Below are positions 1 to 4,695 of a stretch of 7,893 bases of DNA, one piece after another; within the stretch, counting starts at the first letter, position 1; every line of letters starts with the position of its first letter. Where the stretch lies: NCBI GenBank assembly GCA_018829455.1, contig JAHJUB010000087.1, positions 1 through 7,893 of the forward strand, written 5' to 3'. Under the pieces are notes generated by a model that had not been told where the DNA came from, made no database searches, and saw only the letters and a list, made by a program, of their open reading frames with translations. Source of the DNA: Candidatus Omnitrophota bacterium (GTDB lineage Bacteria; Ratteibacteria; UBA8468; MWAK01). Both the position numbers and the translations under genes were made by a program.

Positions 1-168
1 GGCCCCTTGCGAAAAAGTTTAAGTTTTCAAAGAGCAGGTTGTTTTAACAAGCTTTGTTCTTTAACCTTTAAAAATTGGACGAAACTTGCTTAGGGGTGAT
101 CTGTCCTTTTGTCACTTGACATCACACCGCACATCTATTTTATATTATCGTTCCCTTTACTAAATTCA

Positions 169-193
169 AAGACCGTTGTGTATCAATGGTCTT
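169..193. repeat. Inverted repeat, 10-bp arms
   Basis: Arms AAGACCGTTG and CAATGGTCTT pair over 10 positions with one G-T wobble, around a five-base loop. No T-run follows closely, so it is not a typical terminator. Twelve bases further on lies a perfect palindrome. Function is unknown; a protein-binding site or an RNA hairpin are both possible. Confidence 0.45.
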
Positions 194-204
194 GATGTCT
201 TCCC

Positions 205-218
205 TGAAGATATCTTCA
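205..218. repeat. Perfect 14-bp palindrome
   Basis: TGAAGATATCTTCA reads identically on both strands, with no central spacer. Perfect dyads of this size are often operators, but no gene starts nearby on either strand, so a regulatory role is only a guess. Confidence 0.4.
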
Positions 219-451
219 TTACCACTTTCCGGTTTTCTCTTAACATGTACCTCAGTTTTTTATCGTTGAAAACTTTATTACCAAAACCGAGTCACTCTTA
301 TCGGGTGGTTTCGTTGGTAATCTCGTAATAAAAGTTTTTTCTTTTTGCCGGAAATTTAGTGGTTTTCGTTCCGGAAGGAGATAGACAGTTTTTATTCTTT
401 TTTTAATACCTGACAACTGTATTTCCCCTCCTGTGGTTGGCGGTTGAATAT

Positions 452-509
452 TGAACACTTTTTGGCGATCCAATTCTGAACACTCCTGTGACGGTGAACT
501 CTGAACACT
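452..509. repeat. Three TGAACACT octamers at exact 25-bp spacing
   Basis: The octamer TGAACACT starts at 452, 477 and 502, exactly 25 bp apart, with unlike sequence between copies. On the minus strand each reads AGTGTTCA. Regularly spaced copies of a short motif are known at the ends of IS21-family insertion sequences, where transposase binds, and also as iterons. With no transposase or replication gene in the window, a decayed IS end is the favoured but unproven reading. It is not a CRISPR array, because the repeated part is only 8 bp. Confidence 0.45.
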
Positions 510-604
510 TCCTACCCTGATTCCTTTTCCTGCCTTAATCTTTCGCGCTCTTTTACTTCCGGCGCCGTTTCCTTGATTATATCCCGGCTTCCCAGGCCTT
601 GTAA

Positions 605-706
605 AGAACGAAGTACACCCTGGCCGACGCCAACGAAAACCGGGATTGGCGCATTTACGCCGATTTTGCCCAAGCGCTGATTGCAATAGCAGAAGCCAAA
701 GATTAA
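605..706 (+). pseudogene. C-terminal remnant of an unidentified protein
   Basis: The frame running to TAA at 704-706 encodes a protein-like tail that includes NRDWRIYADFAQALIAIAEA. It is amphipathic and probably helical. The same frame is stopped at 602-604, there is no start codon in the short open stretch, and no continuation was found upstream in the other frames. This suggests the 3' end of a gene whose front was lost by deletion or insertion; the 25-bp-spaced repeats begin about 100 bp upstream. I do not recognise the family. It could also be a chance open stretch. Confidence 0.25.
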
Positions 707-745
707 ACTTGCGGGTGGTACAAAACAGTTTTCGGGGAGAAGGTC

Positions 746-789
746 AAACACCCCCTGTGTTTTACAAAAAGTCATAATCAGAGTAAAAT
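746..789 (+). promoter_or_regulatory. Promoter and possible operator of hicAB
   Basis: A -35-like TTTACA (761-766) and a -10-like TAAAAT (784-789) are separated by 17 bp, each matching five of six consensus bases. Transcription would begin near 796, which is the A of the hicA start codon, so the mRNA would be leaderless or nearly so; this fits the lack of a Shine-Dalgarno. An inverted repeat, AAACAC (746-751) and GTGTTT (757-762) around five bases, touches the -35 and could be an operator. HicAB loci are commonly autoregulated, but the HicB here is too short to show an obvious DNA-binding domain. Confidence 0.5.
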
Positions 790-795
790 GTTGAC

Positions 796-1020
796 ATGGG
801 TGGCAAGCAACTTAGAGGCATCAAAGGAGGGGCAGCCGTAAAAGCCTTCCTGCGGGCAGGAGGCATAAAAAAGTCCACCAAAGGAAGCCACGTTAACATC
901 AAGATGGCAAATGGTCAATTAATAACAATTCCGGTAACAAAAGAGTTGAAGATTGGGTTGCTAAAGGACGCCCTGCGAAAAGCAGGCCTCACCGAATCTC
1001 AATTTTTAGAACTCCTATAA
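796..1020 (+). CDS. hicA: HicA-family mRNA interferase toxin
   Basis: This 74-residue protein fits the HicA/YcfA family: small double-stranded-RNA-binding-fold toxins that cleave mRNA in the cytoplasm and are neutralised by HicB. The family signature is visible: an N-terminal helix (about residues 12-21, AAVKAFLRAG), the KGSHVNIK segment (29-36) whose histidine (32) is the expected catalytic residue, a strand ending ITIPVT, then a KIGLLKDALRKAGLT helix and the typical EFLELL-like end. The length is normal. The ATG at 796 has no Shine-Dalgarno but lies six bases after a -10-like box. Its stop is followed nine bases later by hicB, giving the usual toxin-first two-gene operon. Sequence shows an intact toxin; activity is inferred. 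Confidence 0.88.
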   Translation: MGGKQLRGIKGGAAVKAFLRAGGIKKSTKGSHVNIKMANGQLITIPVTKELKIGLLKDALRKAGLTESQFLELL

Positions 1021-1024
1021 GGAG
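1019..1024 (+). promoter_or_regulatory. Ribosome binding site of hicB
   Basis: AAGGAG overlaps the last two bases of the hicA stop codon and lies five bases before the hicB ATG. Translation of the antitoxin therefore has its own strong site, while the toxin has none, which could favour an excess of antitoxin. Confidence 0.7.
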
Positions 1025-1029
1025 CAAAC

Positions 1030-1248
1030 ATGGAATACACAGTGATTTTCCACGAAGCAGAAGAAGGTGGATATTGGGTTGACGTTCCGGTTCTTCCCGG
1101 TTGCTACTCCCAGGGTGAAACGATTGAAGAAGCGATGAAGAATGTTGAGGAGGCAATAGAAGTTCACCTTGAAGGAATGAAGGAGGAACACCTGAAAGTT
1201 CCTAAAGATTCCGGTTTTGTTGTCGGAAGAGTGGCAGTACCGGTGTAA
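1030..1248 (+). CDS. hicB: HicB-like (UPF0150) antitoxin, short form
   Basis: A 72-residue protein with the HicB-like fold: MEYTVIFHEAEEGGYWVDVP, then LPGCYSQGETIEEAMKNVEEA, which is the classic strand-strand-helix pattern with the conserved PGC and a G-T-EEA-N-EA helix. The family masks the active site of HicA. At this length it contains only the RNase-H-like partial fold; the ribbon-helix-helix or helix-turn-helix domain found at the C-terminus of longer HicB proteins is missing, so promoter binding is doubtful. It is co-transcribed with hicA at a nine-base gap. A second HicB-like gene starts at 7841. Confidence 0.87.
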   Translation: MEYTVIFHEAEEGGYWVDVPVLPGCYSQGETIEEAMKNVEEAIEVHLEGMKEEHLKVPKDSGFVVGRVAVPV

Positions 1249-1379
1249 TTACGGCAGAAATCAATAATTTCTTGCAACTTTCATCATAGCCCTCAGGCAT
1301 TTCGGATAACTACCCCCAACCTATTCTTGGTCGCCATAATCGTTAGAAATTACGTTCGTTCCTTTTCCGCCGTTCAAAT
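1249..1379. other. Intergenic stretch after hicB
   Basis: There is no gene in this stretch. A weak hairpin with arms GAAAT and ATTTC (1257-1271), extendable by three pairs across a one-base bulge, lies just after the hicB stop. It is AT-rich and lacks a clear T-run, so it is at best a weak terminator. Confidence 0.35.
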
Positions 1380-1484
1380 ATGTGGGAATTATACCGCAAC
1401 ATTATTCAGAACTATCCAAAAATTCCCTTGTCCGAAGAAAGGCGTTTAATCTCAAATATTCTACCTTCGAGAAGGAATTTTTAA
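1380..1484 (+). pseudogene. Short ORF resembling the start of a sigma-70-type factor
   Basis: ATG at 1380 opens a 34-codon frame ending at TAA 1482-1484. Residues 2-27 (WELYRNIIQNYPKIPLSEER followed by RLISNI) read like real protein. They recall sigma-70 region 1.2, in which a helix is followed by an IPLL/L-(T/S)-EEE segment. The last residues (LPSRRNF) do not continue the pattern, and no continuation is evident in another frame before the tRNA at 1551. It has no Shine-Dalgarno. I read it as the front end of a truncated sigma-like gene, but a chance ORF cannot be excluded. Confidence 0.3.
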
Positions 1485-1550
1485 GGTTCGAATCGGGGGA
1501 ATGCAGACAGGAAAAGATTTAATCCTTATATATAAGCTTTCAAGAGTTTG

Positions 1551-1624
1551 TCGGGGCGACTGGATTCGAACCAGCGACCACCTGAACCCCATTCAGGTGC
1601 GCTACCAGGCTGCGCTACGCCCCG
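1551..1624 (-). tRNA. tRNA-Pro (anticodon GGG)
   Basis: On the minus strand a complete cloverleaf folds. The acceptor stem CGGGGCG pairs with CGCCCCG, followed by discriminator A at 1551. The D arm is GCGC-AGCCTGGTA-GCGC. The anticodon stem CCTGA/TCAGG has loop ATGGGGT, giving anticodon GGG, which reads CCC and CCU proline codons. The T arm contains TTCGAAT. The terminal CCA is not encoded (the next bases read CAA), so it must be added by nucleotidyltransferase. The C1-G72 pair at the end of the acceptor stem is typical of bacterial tRNA-Pro. The 5' part is duplicated exactly at 1813-1836. Confidence 0.95.
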
Positions 1625-1641
1625 AAACTAAACTACTCTAA

Positions 1642-1670
1642 ATTATCTCTTTTCCGTTGGCCAACTTCAA
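1642..1670 (-). promoter_or_regulatory. Probable tRNA-Pro promoter
   Basis: Reading the minus strand, TTGAAG (1670-1665) and GATAAT (1647-1642) are separated by 17 bp. Initiation would fall near 1635, about ten bases before the mature tRNA 5' end at 1624. The match is good but not perfect. Confidence 0.45.
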
Positions 1671-1700
1671 AATGAAACGGATGAATTTTTTCGCTTCTGG

Positions 1701-1710
1701 GTTTCGGGGC
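1701..1710 (+). repeat. Inverted third copy of the tRNA 5' boundary
   Basis: GTTTCGGGGC occurs here on the plus strand. The same ten bases are on the minus strand at the tRNA 5' end (1628-1619) and in its partial copy (1836-1827). The three copies sit roughly 80-125 bp apart, which argues for local rearrangement around the tRNA gene. Confidence 0.45.
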
Positions 1711-1717
1711 TACGCTT

Positions 1718-1744
1718 TTAGGGAAGGGGGATTCCCTTCCCTAA
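1718..1744. repeat. Perfect 11-bp-arm hairpin
   Basis: TTAGGGAAGGG and CCCTTCCCTAA are exact reverse complements around a five-base loop (GGATT). No T-run follows on either strand, so it is not a canonical terminator. It sits inside the 208-bp unit bounded by the tRNA-derived repeats. Confidence 0.65.
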
Positions 1745-1767
1745 TCTTCCAACCCCAAAACTAATAC

Positions 1768-1790
1768 GAGAAAGGGCTTCGCCCCTTCTC
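1768..1790. repeat. Hairpin with GGGCTTCGCCC core
   Basis: GAGAAAGGGC and GCCCCTTCTC pair at nine of ten positions, with one A-C mismatch, around TTC. This is a stable RNA hairpin of the kind found in dispersed bacterial intergenic repeats. It may act as a transcript-end structure for acsE or the tRNA neighbourhood; no T-run supports intrinsic termination. Confidence 0.55.
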
Positions 1791-1800
1791 TCATCCCTTC

Positions 1801-1819
1801 AGCCTGACACTGCCAGGCT
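1801..1819. repeat. Small hairpin ending in the tRNA-derived copy
   Basis: AGCCTG (1801-1806) and CAGGCT (1814-1819) pair across seven bases. The right arm is part of the partial tRNA copy, so the hairpin was formed or completed when that copy arose. Confidence 0.4.
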
Positions 1820-1836
1820 GCGCTACGCCCCGAAAC
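1813..1836 (-). repeat. Exact 24-bp duplicate of the tRNA-Pro 5' end
   Basis: Bases 1813-1836 are identical to 1605-1628, which cover the acceptor 5' strand and most of the D arm of tRNA-Pro plus four bases of its upstream flank. The two copies are in direct orientation, 208 bp apart start to start. Direct repeats of a tRNA segment often mark integration sites, but integrases usually use the 3' half, whereas this is the 5' half. A recombination scar or an att-like remnant of a very small or excised element are the alternatives. Confidence 0.8.
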
Positions 1837-1837
1837 A

Positions 1838-1858
1838 ACAGTGAACAGTAAACGGTAA
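1838..1858. repeat. Three tandem heptamers
   Basis: ACAGTGA, ACAGTAA and ACGGTAA follow each other without gaps, starting two bases after the tRNA-derived copy and ending shortly before the 33-bp repeat. The pattern is short and degenerate; it may be an iteration scar at a junction. Confidence 0.4.
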
Positions 1859-1866
1859 AATCAAAA

Positions 1867-1899
1867 CGAGATTGCCACGCAAACTGCGCTCGCAATGAC
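1867..1899 (-). repeat. 33-bp dispersed palindromic repeat, copy 1
   Basis: This copy matches 2753-2785 at 31 of 33 positions in the same orientation. On the minus strand it begins TCATTGCGAGCGCAG and ends GGCAATCTCG. ATTGC pairs with GCAAT, and within that CGCA pairs with TGCG. The CATTGCGAGCG...GCAATCTC pattern is a widespread intergenic palindrome in bacterial genomes. Here it lies three bases past the acsE stop, and TTTTGATTTT follows it on the minus strand, so it could serve as the acsE terminator. Confidence 0.7.
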
Positions 1900-1901
1900 A
1901 A

Positions 1902-2699
1902 TTAGGCTTTAATCTTACCGGCGCGGAAGGCGGTCAGATACCCGATGCAGAATTGGTCAAGGCCCATCAGCCCCTCCGCGGAAAGAGCGGCGGCAATCAT
2001 TCCGGCGTCGGTCGGGTCGATTAAGGCGGAATCAAGTCCGCACCCGATTGCTAACGCCAGAAAATACCGGTTGAGCATCCTCCGCTCCGGAAGTCCGAAA
2101 GAAACATTGGAGAGCCCGCAGGTTGTTTTGACACCGGGAATCGCCTGCTTGATAGCTACGATTGCTTCCAGGAAAATCCGGCCGTTATTCGGGTCGGTCG
2201 CCACCGGCTGAGCCAGCGGGTCAAGATAAATATCCTCAACCTTCACTTTCCGGGCGACAAGCCCGCTCACGAGCTTCTCCGCAATCTCCACCCGGGTGGC
2301 CACATCGCCGGGAATGCCCCGGTCGTCCATGGTCAGGCCGACGACCTTGCCGGTATAACCTTCAAAGAGCGGGAGCATTGCCTCCAACTTGGATTTCTCC
2401 GCGTTGATGGAATTAATCATAACTTTCCCCTTGACCAGGGGCAGACAGGTTTTTAAAACAGCGGAGTTGGCGCTGTCCAGACAAATATCAGTATAGCCGG
2501 CTTCCTGAACCGTCTCCACCAACCAGCGCAGACCTTCGGACTCGTCCCCGGAACCAAGACCGGCGTTAAGGTCAAGATAACCGGCGCCGGCTTCCATCTG
2601 AATGCGCGCCTCTTTCTGGATAAACGCCTTGTCCTTTGCCCTCAGGGCTTCGGCAATCTTTTTGCGGGTTGCGTTGATGCGTTCGCCGATAATAAGCAT
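1902..2699 (-). CDS. acsE: Methyltetrahydrofolate:corrinoid/iron-sulfur protein methyltransferase (AcsE/MeTr type)
   Basis: The protein transfers a methyl group between 5-methyltetrahydrofolate and the cobalt of a corrinoid protein, a cytoplasmic step of the Wood-Ljungdahl pathway. From the ATG at 2699 it has 265 residues, close to the about 262 of the Moorella enzyme, and starts with the family's MLIIGERIN. The pterin-binding TIM barrel is visible through LDLNAG (42-47), CLDS with Asp75, MINS with Asn96, YLDPL with Asp160, and GLSNVSFGLP with Asn198; these line up with the known folate-binding residues. An upstream in-frame ATG at 2768 would add repeat-encoded residues and is rejected, since GGAGG stands before 2699. 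No corrinoid protein or acs gene is next to it, so a methyltransferase for another corrinoid partner remains possible. Confidence 0.88.
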   Translation of the reverse strand: MLIIGERINATRKKIAEALRAKDKAFIQKEARIQMEAGAGYLDLNAGLGSGDESEGLRWLVETVQEAGYTDICLDSANSAVLKTCLPLVKGKVMINSINAEKSKLEAMLPLFEGYTGKVVGLTMDDRGIPGDVATRVEIAEKLVSGLVARKVKVEDIYLDPLAQPVATDPNNGRIFLEAIVAIKQAIPGVKTTCGLSNVSFGLPERRMLNRYFLALAIGCGLDSALIDPTDAGMIAAALSAEGLMGLDQFCIGYLTAFRAGKIKA

Positions 2700-2704
2700 G
2701 AAAA

Positions 2705-2709
2705 CCTCC
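2705..2709 (-). promoter_or_regulatory. Ribosome binding site deciding the acsE start
   Basis: On the minus strand GGAGG lies five bases before the ATG at 2699. It supports this start over the in-frame ATG 69 bases upstream, which falls inside dispersed-repeat sequence. Confidence 0.7.
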
Positions 2710-2715
2710 GGGTTC

Positions 2716-2741
2716 GGGAGGGGGTGAAACCCCTCCCCTAC
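2716..2741 (-). repeat. Hairpin element in the acsE leader
   Basis: GGGAGGGG (2716-2723) and CCCCTCCC (2730-2737) are exact complements around six bases, followed on the plus strand by CTACAAATT. The GTAGGGG/CCCCTAC edge and AAATT flank match the element after secD at 6014-6063, suggesting a shared repeat family. In an acsE transcript it would fold just before the Shine-Dalgarno and might affect translation. Confidence 0.5.
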
Positions 2742-2752
2742 AAATTCCACTG

Positions 2753-2785
2753 CGAGATTGCCGCGCAAACTACGCTCGCAATGAC
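2753..2785 (-). repeat. 33-bp dispersed palindromic repeat, copy 2
   Basis: This copy differs from 1867-1899 at two positions. One of the changes turns an inner A-T style pair into a wobble-compatible one, so the stem survives. The two copies flank acsE in direct orientation. The right end of this copy supplies a possible -35 (ATGACC) for xylB. Confidence 0.7.
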
Positions 2786-2809
2786 CATATTAATTTAATA
2801 TGATATAAT
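2781..2809 (+). promoter_or_regulatory. xylB promoter with extended -10
   Basis: TGATATAAT (2801-2809) is a perfect -10 hexamer preceded by the TGn extension. Seventeen bases upstream stands ATGACC (2781-2786), a four-of-six -35 that straddles the edge of the dispersed repeat. Initiation near 2816 leaves a leader of about a dozen bases before the ATG at 2828; a weak AGGGA at 2814-2818 would be partly lost from such an mRNA. Confidence 0.6.
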
Positions 2810-2828
2810 ATTTAGGGAAATTTAGCAA
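2800..2828 (-). promoter_or_regulatory. Possible divergent acsE promoter
   Basis: On the minus strand TTGCTA (2828-2823) and TATCAT (2805-2800) are 17 bp apart, matching four and five consensus bases. It overlaps the xylB promoter, so the two would compete for polymerase. A transcript from here would run through the palindromic repeat and the 2716-2741 hairpin before acsE. Confidence 0.35.
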
Positions 2829-4360
2829 TGAAAAAAACGCTCTTTTTGGGAATTGACGTCGGCACAACCGGCTTAAAGGCCTTGCTGGTAGATGAAACCG
2901 GAAAAGTTATTGACCAGGCAACCGAGGAGTATCCGCTCCTTGCGCCGAGGCCCTTGTGGCTGGAGCAAAATCCAGCGGACTGGTGGAGCGCCGCGGTTAA
3001 GGCGCTGCGGCTGATTTCCGGCCGGCAAAAACTCCGGGGAAACCTGCTATCAATTGGCCTGACCGGACAGATGCACGGCTCGGTCTTCCTTGACCGGGAA
3101 GGCAAAGTCCTGCGGCCGGCAATCCTCTGGTGCGACCAGCGGACCGGCGCAGAAGTAAAAGAGATTGAAAGACTGGTTGGCAAAAAGAGGATAAATCAAA
3201 TTACCGGCAATCCGGTCTTTACCGGATTCACCGCGCCCAAAATCTTGTGGCTGCGCAAGAATGAACCCGGCGCCTACCGAAAGATTGCCAAAATCCTCCT
3301 GCCCAAAGACTACCTTCGCTATAAATTAACCGGAGAATTTGCCTCAGAGGTAACCGACAACTCCGGAACGAGTCTCTTTGACGTTGAAATTAGGAAGTGG
3401 TCTCCGGAAATCCTGCAGAAACTTCAAATCAAACAGGATTGGCTGGCCCCGGTCTTTGAATCCCCGGATATCACCGGAAAGGTTACCGTGGAAGCAGCCG
3501 GACTCACCGGACTTCCGGAAGGGCTGCCAGTGGCTGCCGGCGCAGGCGACCAGGCGGCCAGCGGGTGCGGAAACGGGGTTGTCTCCCAGGGCATAATTTC
3601 AGCCACTCTGGGAACTTCCGGCGTGGTCTTCGCTTTTTCCGATAAGGTCTTAAAAGATTCCGCGGGCCGGATTCACACGATGTGCCACGCGGTCCCCGGA
3701 ACGTGGCACCTGATGGCCGTAAGCCTTTCTTCCGGCGGTTCCCTGCGCTGGTTCCGGGATAATTTCTGCCGGGAAGAAATATCCGAAGCAAAAATTAAAC
3801 ATAAAGACCCTTACGAAATAATGACCGCGGCCGCCGCAAAAATTTCCGTTGGCTCCGAAGGCCTGCTCTTCCTGCCCTACCTGACCGGCGAGCGCACACC
3901 TCACGCCAACCCGCTGGCCCGGGCCGTCTTCTTCGGCGCCACCGGCCGGCACACCAAACCCCATTTCATCCGGGCAGTCCTGGAGGGTGTAACTTTCGGC
4001 CTGCGGGACGGAATGGAAATTATGAAAGAGCTGGGCTTGCCGATTCGCCAGGTGCGCGTCTCCGGCGGCGGAGCCCGTTCTGACCTCTGGTGCCAAATAA
4101 TGGCCGATATTTTTAGAAAAGAACTGGTGCGGACCGAAAATCCGGACACCACCGCGCTGGGTTCGGCCATCCTGGCCGCGGCCGGCGTCAACTATTTCAA
4201 AAGCGTGCCGGAAGCCTGCCGTCGGATGGTGCGGACAAAAGAGGTTTTCCGCCCGAACAAAAAAGAGAGCAAAATTTATAATCAGGTATACGAAATTTTC
4301 CAAAAACTCTACCCGGCGGCTGCGCCTTTTTTTGACGCGACGGCCAAAATTAAGTTATAA
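2828..4360 (+). CDS. xylB: Xylulokinase (FGGY carbohydrate kinase)
   Basis: The enzyme phosphorylates D-xylulose with ATP to D-xylulose 5-phosphate, which feeds the pentose phosphate pathway. The 510 residues are slightly longer than the E. coli protein. Visible features are the N-terminal phosphate loop GIDVGTTG (8-15, Asp10), the sugar-site GQMHG (80-84) and ILWCDQRT typical of xylulokinases, the catalytic base Asp241 in GAGDQAASG, the second phosphate motif TLGTSG (260-265) and the adenosine motif GGGARSD (413-419). The start follows a strong extended -10. No xylose isomerase or transporter lies in the window, so the substrate source is unknown. Another FGGY sugar kinase is less likely given the WCDQRT and GQMHG signatures. 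Confidence 0.9.
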   Translation: MKKTLFLGIDVGTTGLKALLVDETGKVIDQATEEYPLLAPRPLWLEQNPADWWSAAVKALRLISGRQKLRGNLLSIGLTGQMHGSVFLDREGKVLRPAILWCDQRTGAEVKEIERLVGKKRINQITGNPVFTGFTAPKILWLRKNEPGAYRKIAKILLPKDYLRYKLTGEFASEVTDNSGTSLFDVEIRKWSPEILQKLQIKQDWLAPVFESPDITGKVTVEAAGLTGLPEGLPVAAGAGDQAASGCGNGVVSQGIISATLGTSGVVFAFSDKVLKDSAGRIHTMCHAVPGTWHLMAVSLSSGGSLRWFRDNFCREEISEAKIKHKDPYEIMTAAAAKISVGSEGLLFLPYLTGERTPHANPLARAVFFGATGRHTKPHFIRAVLEGVTFGLRDGMEIMKELGLPIRQVRVSGGGARSDLWCQIMADIFRKELVRTENPDTTALGSAILAAAGVNYFKSVPEACRRMVRTKEVFRPNKKESKIYNQVYEIFQKLYPAAAPFFDATAKIKL

Positions 4361-4361
4361 T
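4332..4361 (+). promoter_or_regulatory. Internal promoter for hisI-secD
   Basis: TTGACG (4332-4337) and a perfect TATAAT (4356-4361) are separated by 18 bp at the very end of xylB, with the -10 overlapping the xylB stop codon. Initiation would fall near 4368, only about four bases before the hisI ATG, and no Shine-Dalgarno is present. This suggests a nearly leaderless hisI-secD mRNA in addition to read-through from xylB. Confidence 0.6.
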
Positions 4362-4371
4362 TTCAAGAATT

Positions 4372-4695
4372 ATGGATTGGGTGGACCAACAGGAGATAAA
4401 GTTTAACGAACGGGGTCTGGTTCCGGTGGTAACACAGGATGAAAGCGGAGAAGTCCTGATGCTGGCCTACGCCGACAAAGAAGCACTGCGCCTGACGCTG
4501 CAAACCGGAAAAGCCCACTATTTCTCCCGTTCCCGCCAAAAACTCTGGCTGAAAGGCGAAACCAGCGGCAACACGCAGGAAGTACAGGAAGTATTAGTTG
4601 ATTGCGACCAGGATGCGGTTCTTTACCGGGTAAAACAGAAGGGCATGGCCTGCCACACTGGAAACCGCAGTTGTTTTTATAGAAAATTAAAATGA
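4372..4695 (+). CDS. hisI: Phosphoribosyl-AMP cyclohydrolase
   Basis: HisI opens the purine ring of phosphoribosyl-AMP in the third step of histidine biosynthesis, in the cytoplasm. The 107-residue protein is the stand-alone cyclohydrolase without the HisE pyrophosphohydrolase domain. Signatures seen are LVPVVTQDESGEVLMLAYAD, the HYFSRSRQKLWLKGETSGN core, the acidic metal site Asp77-Cys78-Asp79-Gln80-Asp81, and the zinc cysteines Cys78, Cys94 and Cys101 in KGMACHTGNRSCFYR. No other his gene is present. It starts 11 bases after xylB and its TGA overlaps the secD ATG (ATGA), so HisI and SecD are probably translationally coupled despite unrelated functions. Confidence 0.93.
   Translation: MDWVDQQEIKFNERGLVPVVTQDESGEVLMLAYADKEALRLTLQTGKAHYFSRSRQKLWLKGETSGNTQEVQEVLVDCDQDAVLYRVKQKGMACHTGNRSCFYRKLK

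Larger units (their letters stand above)
1..451. other. Gene-poor, AT-rich left edge
   Basis: No convincing gene is visible on either strand here. The composition is clearly more AT-rich than the xylB-rsmD block, and translations on both strands have a non-protein-like make-up or are broken by stops. The notable content is an imperfect inverted repeat (169-193) and a perfect 14-bp palindrome (205-218), listed separately. The stretch may be decayed intergenic DNA or the edge of a mobile element; its left limit is outside the window. Confidence 0.5.

Noticed and set aside
452..509. CRISPR array
   Set aside because: Only three 8-bp repeats separated by 17 bases; far too short for repeats and spacers, and no cas genes are present.
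252..686. Minus-strand open frame of 144 codons
   Set aside because: The translation is rich in Arg, Lys, Pro and Gly with no domain pattern, has no Shine-Dalgarno, and crosses the 25-bp-spaced repeats and the opposite-strand remnant.
512..775. Minus-strand open frame of 87 codons with a charged end (ETAPEVKERERLRQEKESG)
   Set aside because: The last third looks somewhat protein-like, but the first part is the mirror of the plus-strand remnant and hicA promoter region. No family was recognised, so it is not annotated.
1486..1495. GGTTCGAATC on the plus strand, resembling a tRNA T loop
   Set aside because: No complementary stem, acceptor arm or anticodon arm can be built around it; the match to the real tRNA T arm is only ten bases with a palindromic core.
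1525..1536. CTTATATATAAG palindrome as a terminator for tRNA-Pro
   Set aside because: It is short and AT-only apart from its ends, and no T-run follows on the minus strand.
1718..1790. Pair of intrinsic terminators for converging genes
   Set aside because: Both hairpins are strong, but neither is followed by a T-run on either strand, so they are listed as repeats only.
3650..4303. Minus-strand frame of 217 codons opposite xylB
   Set aside because: Antisense shadow of xylB, whose kinase motifs run through the whole interval.
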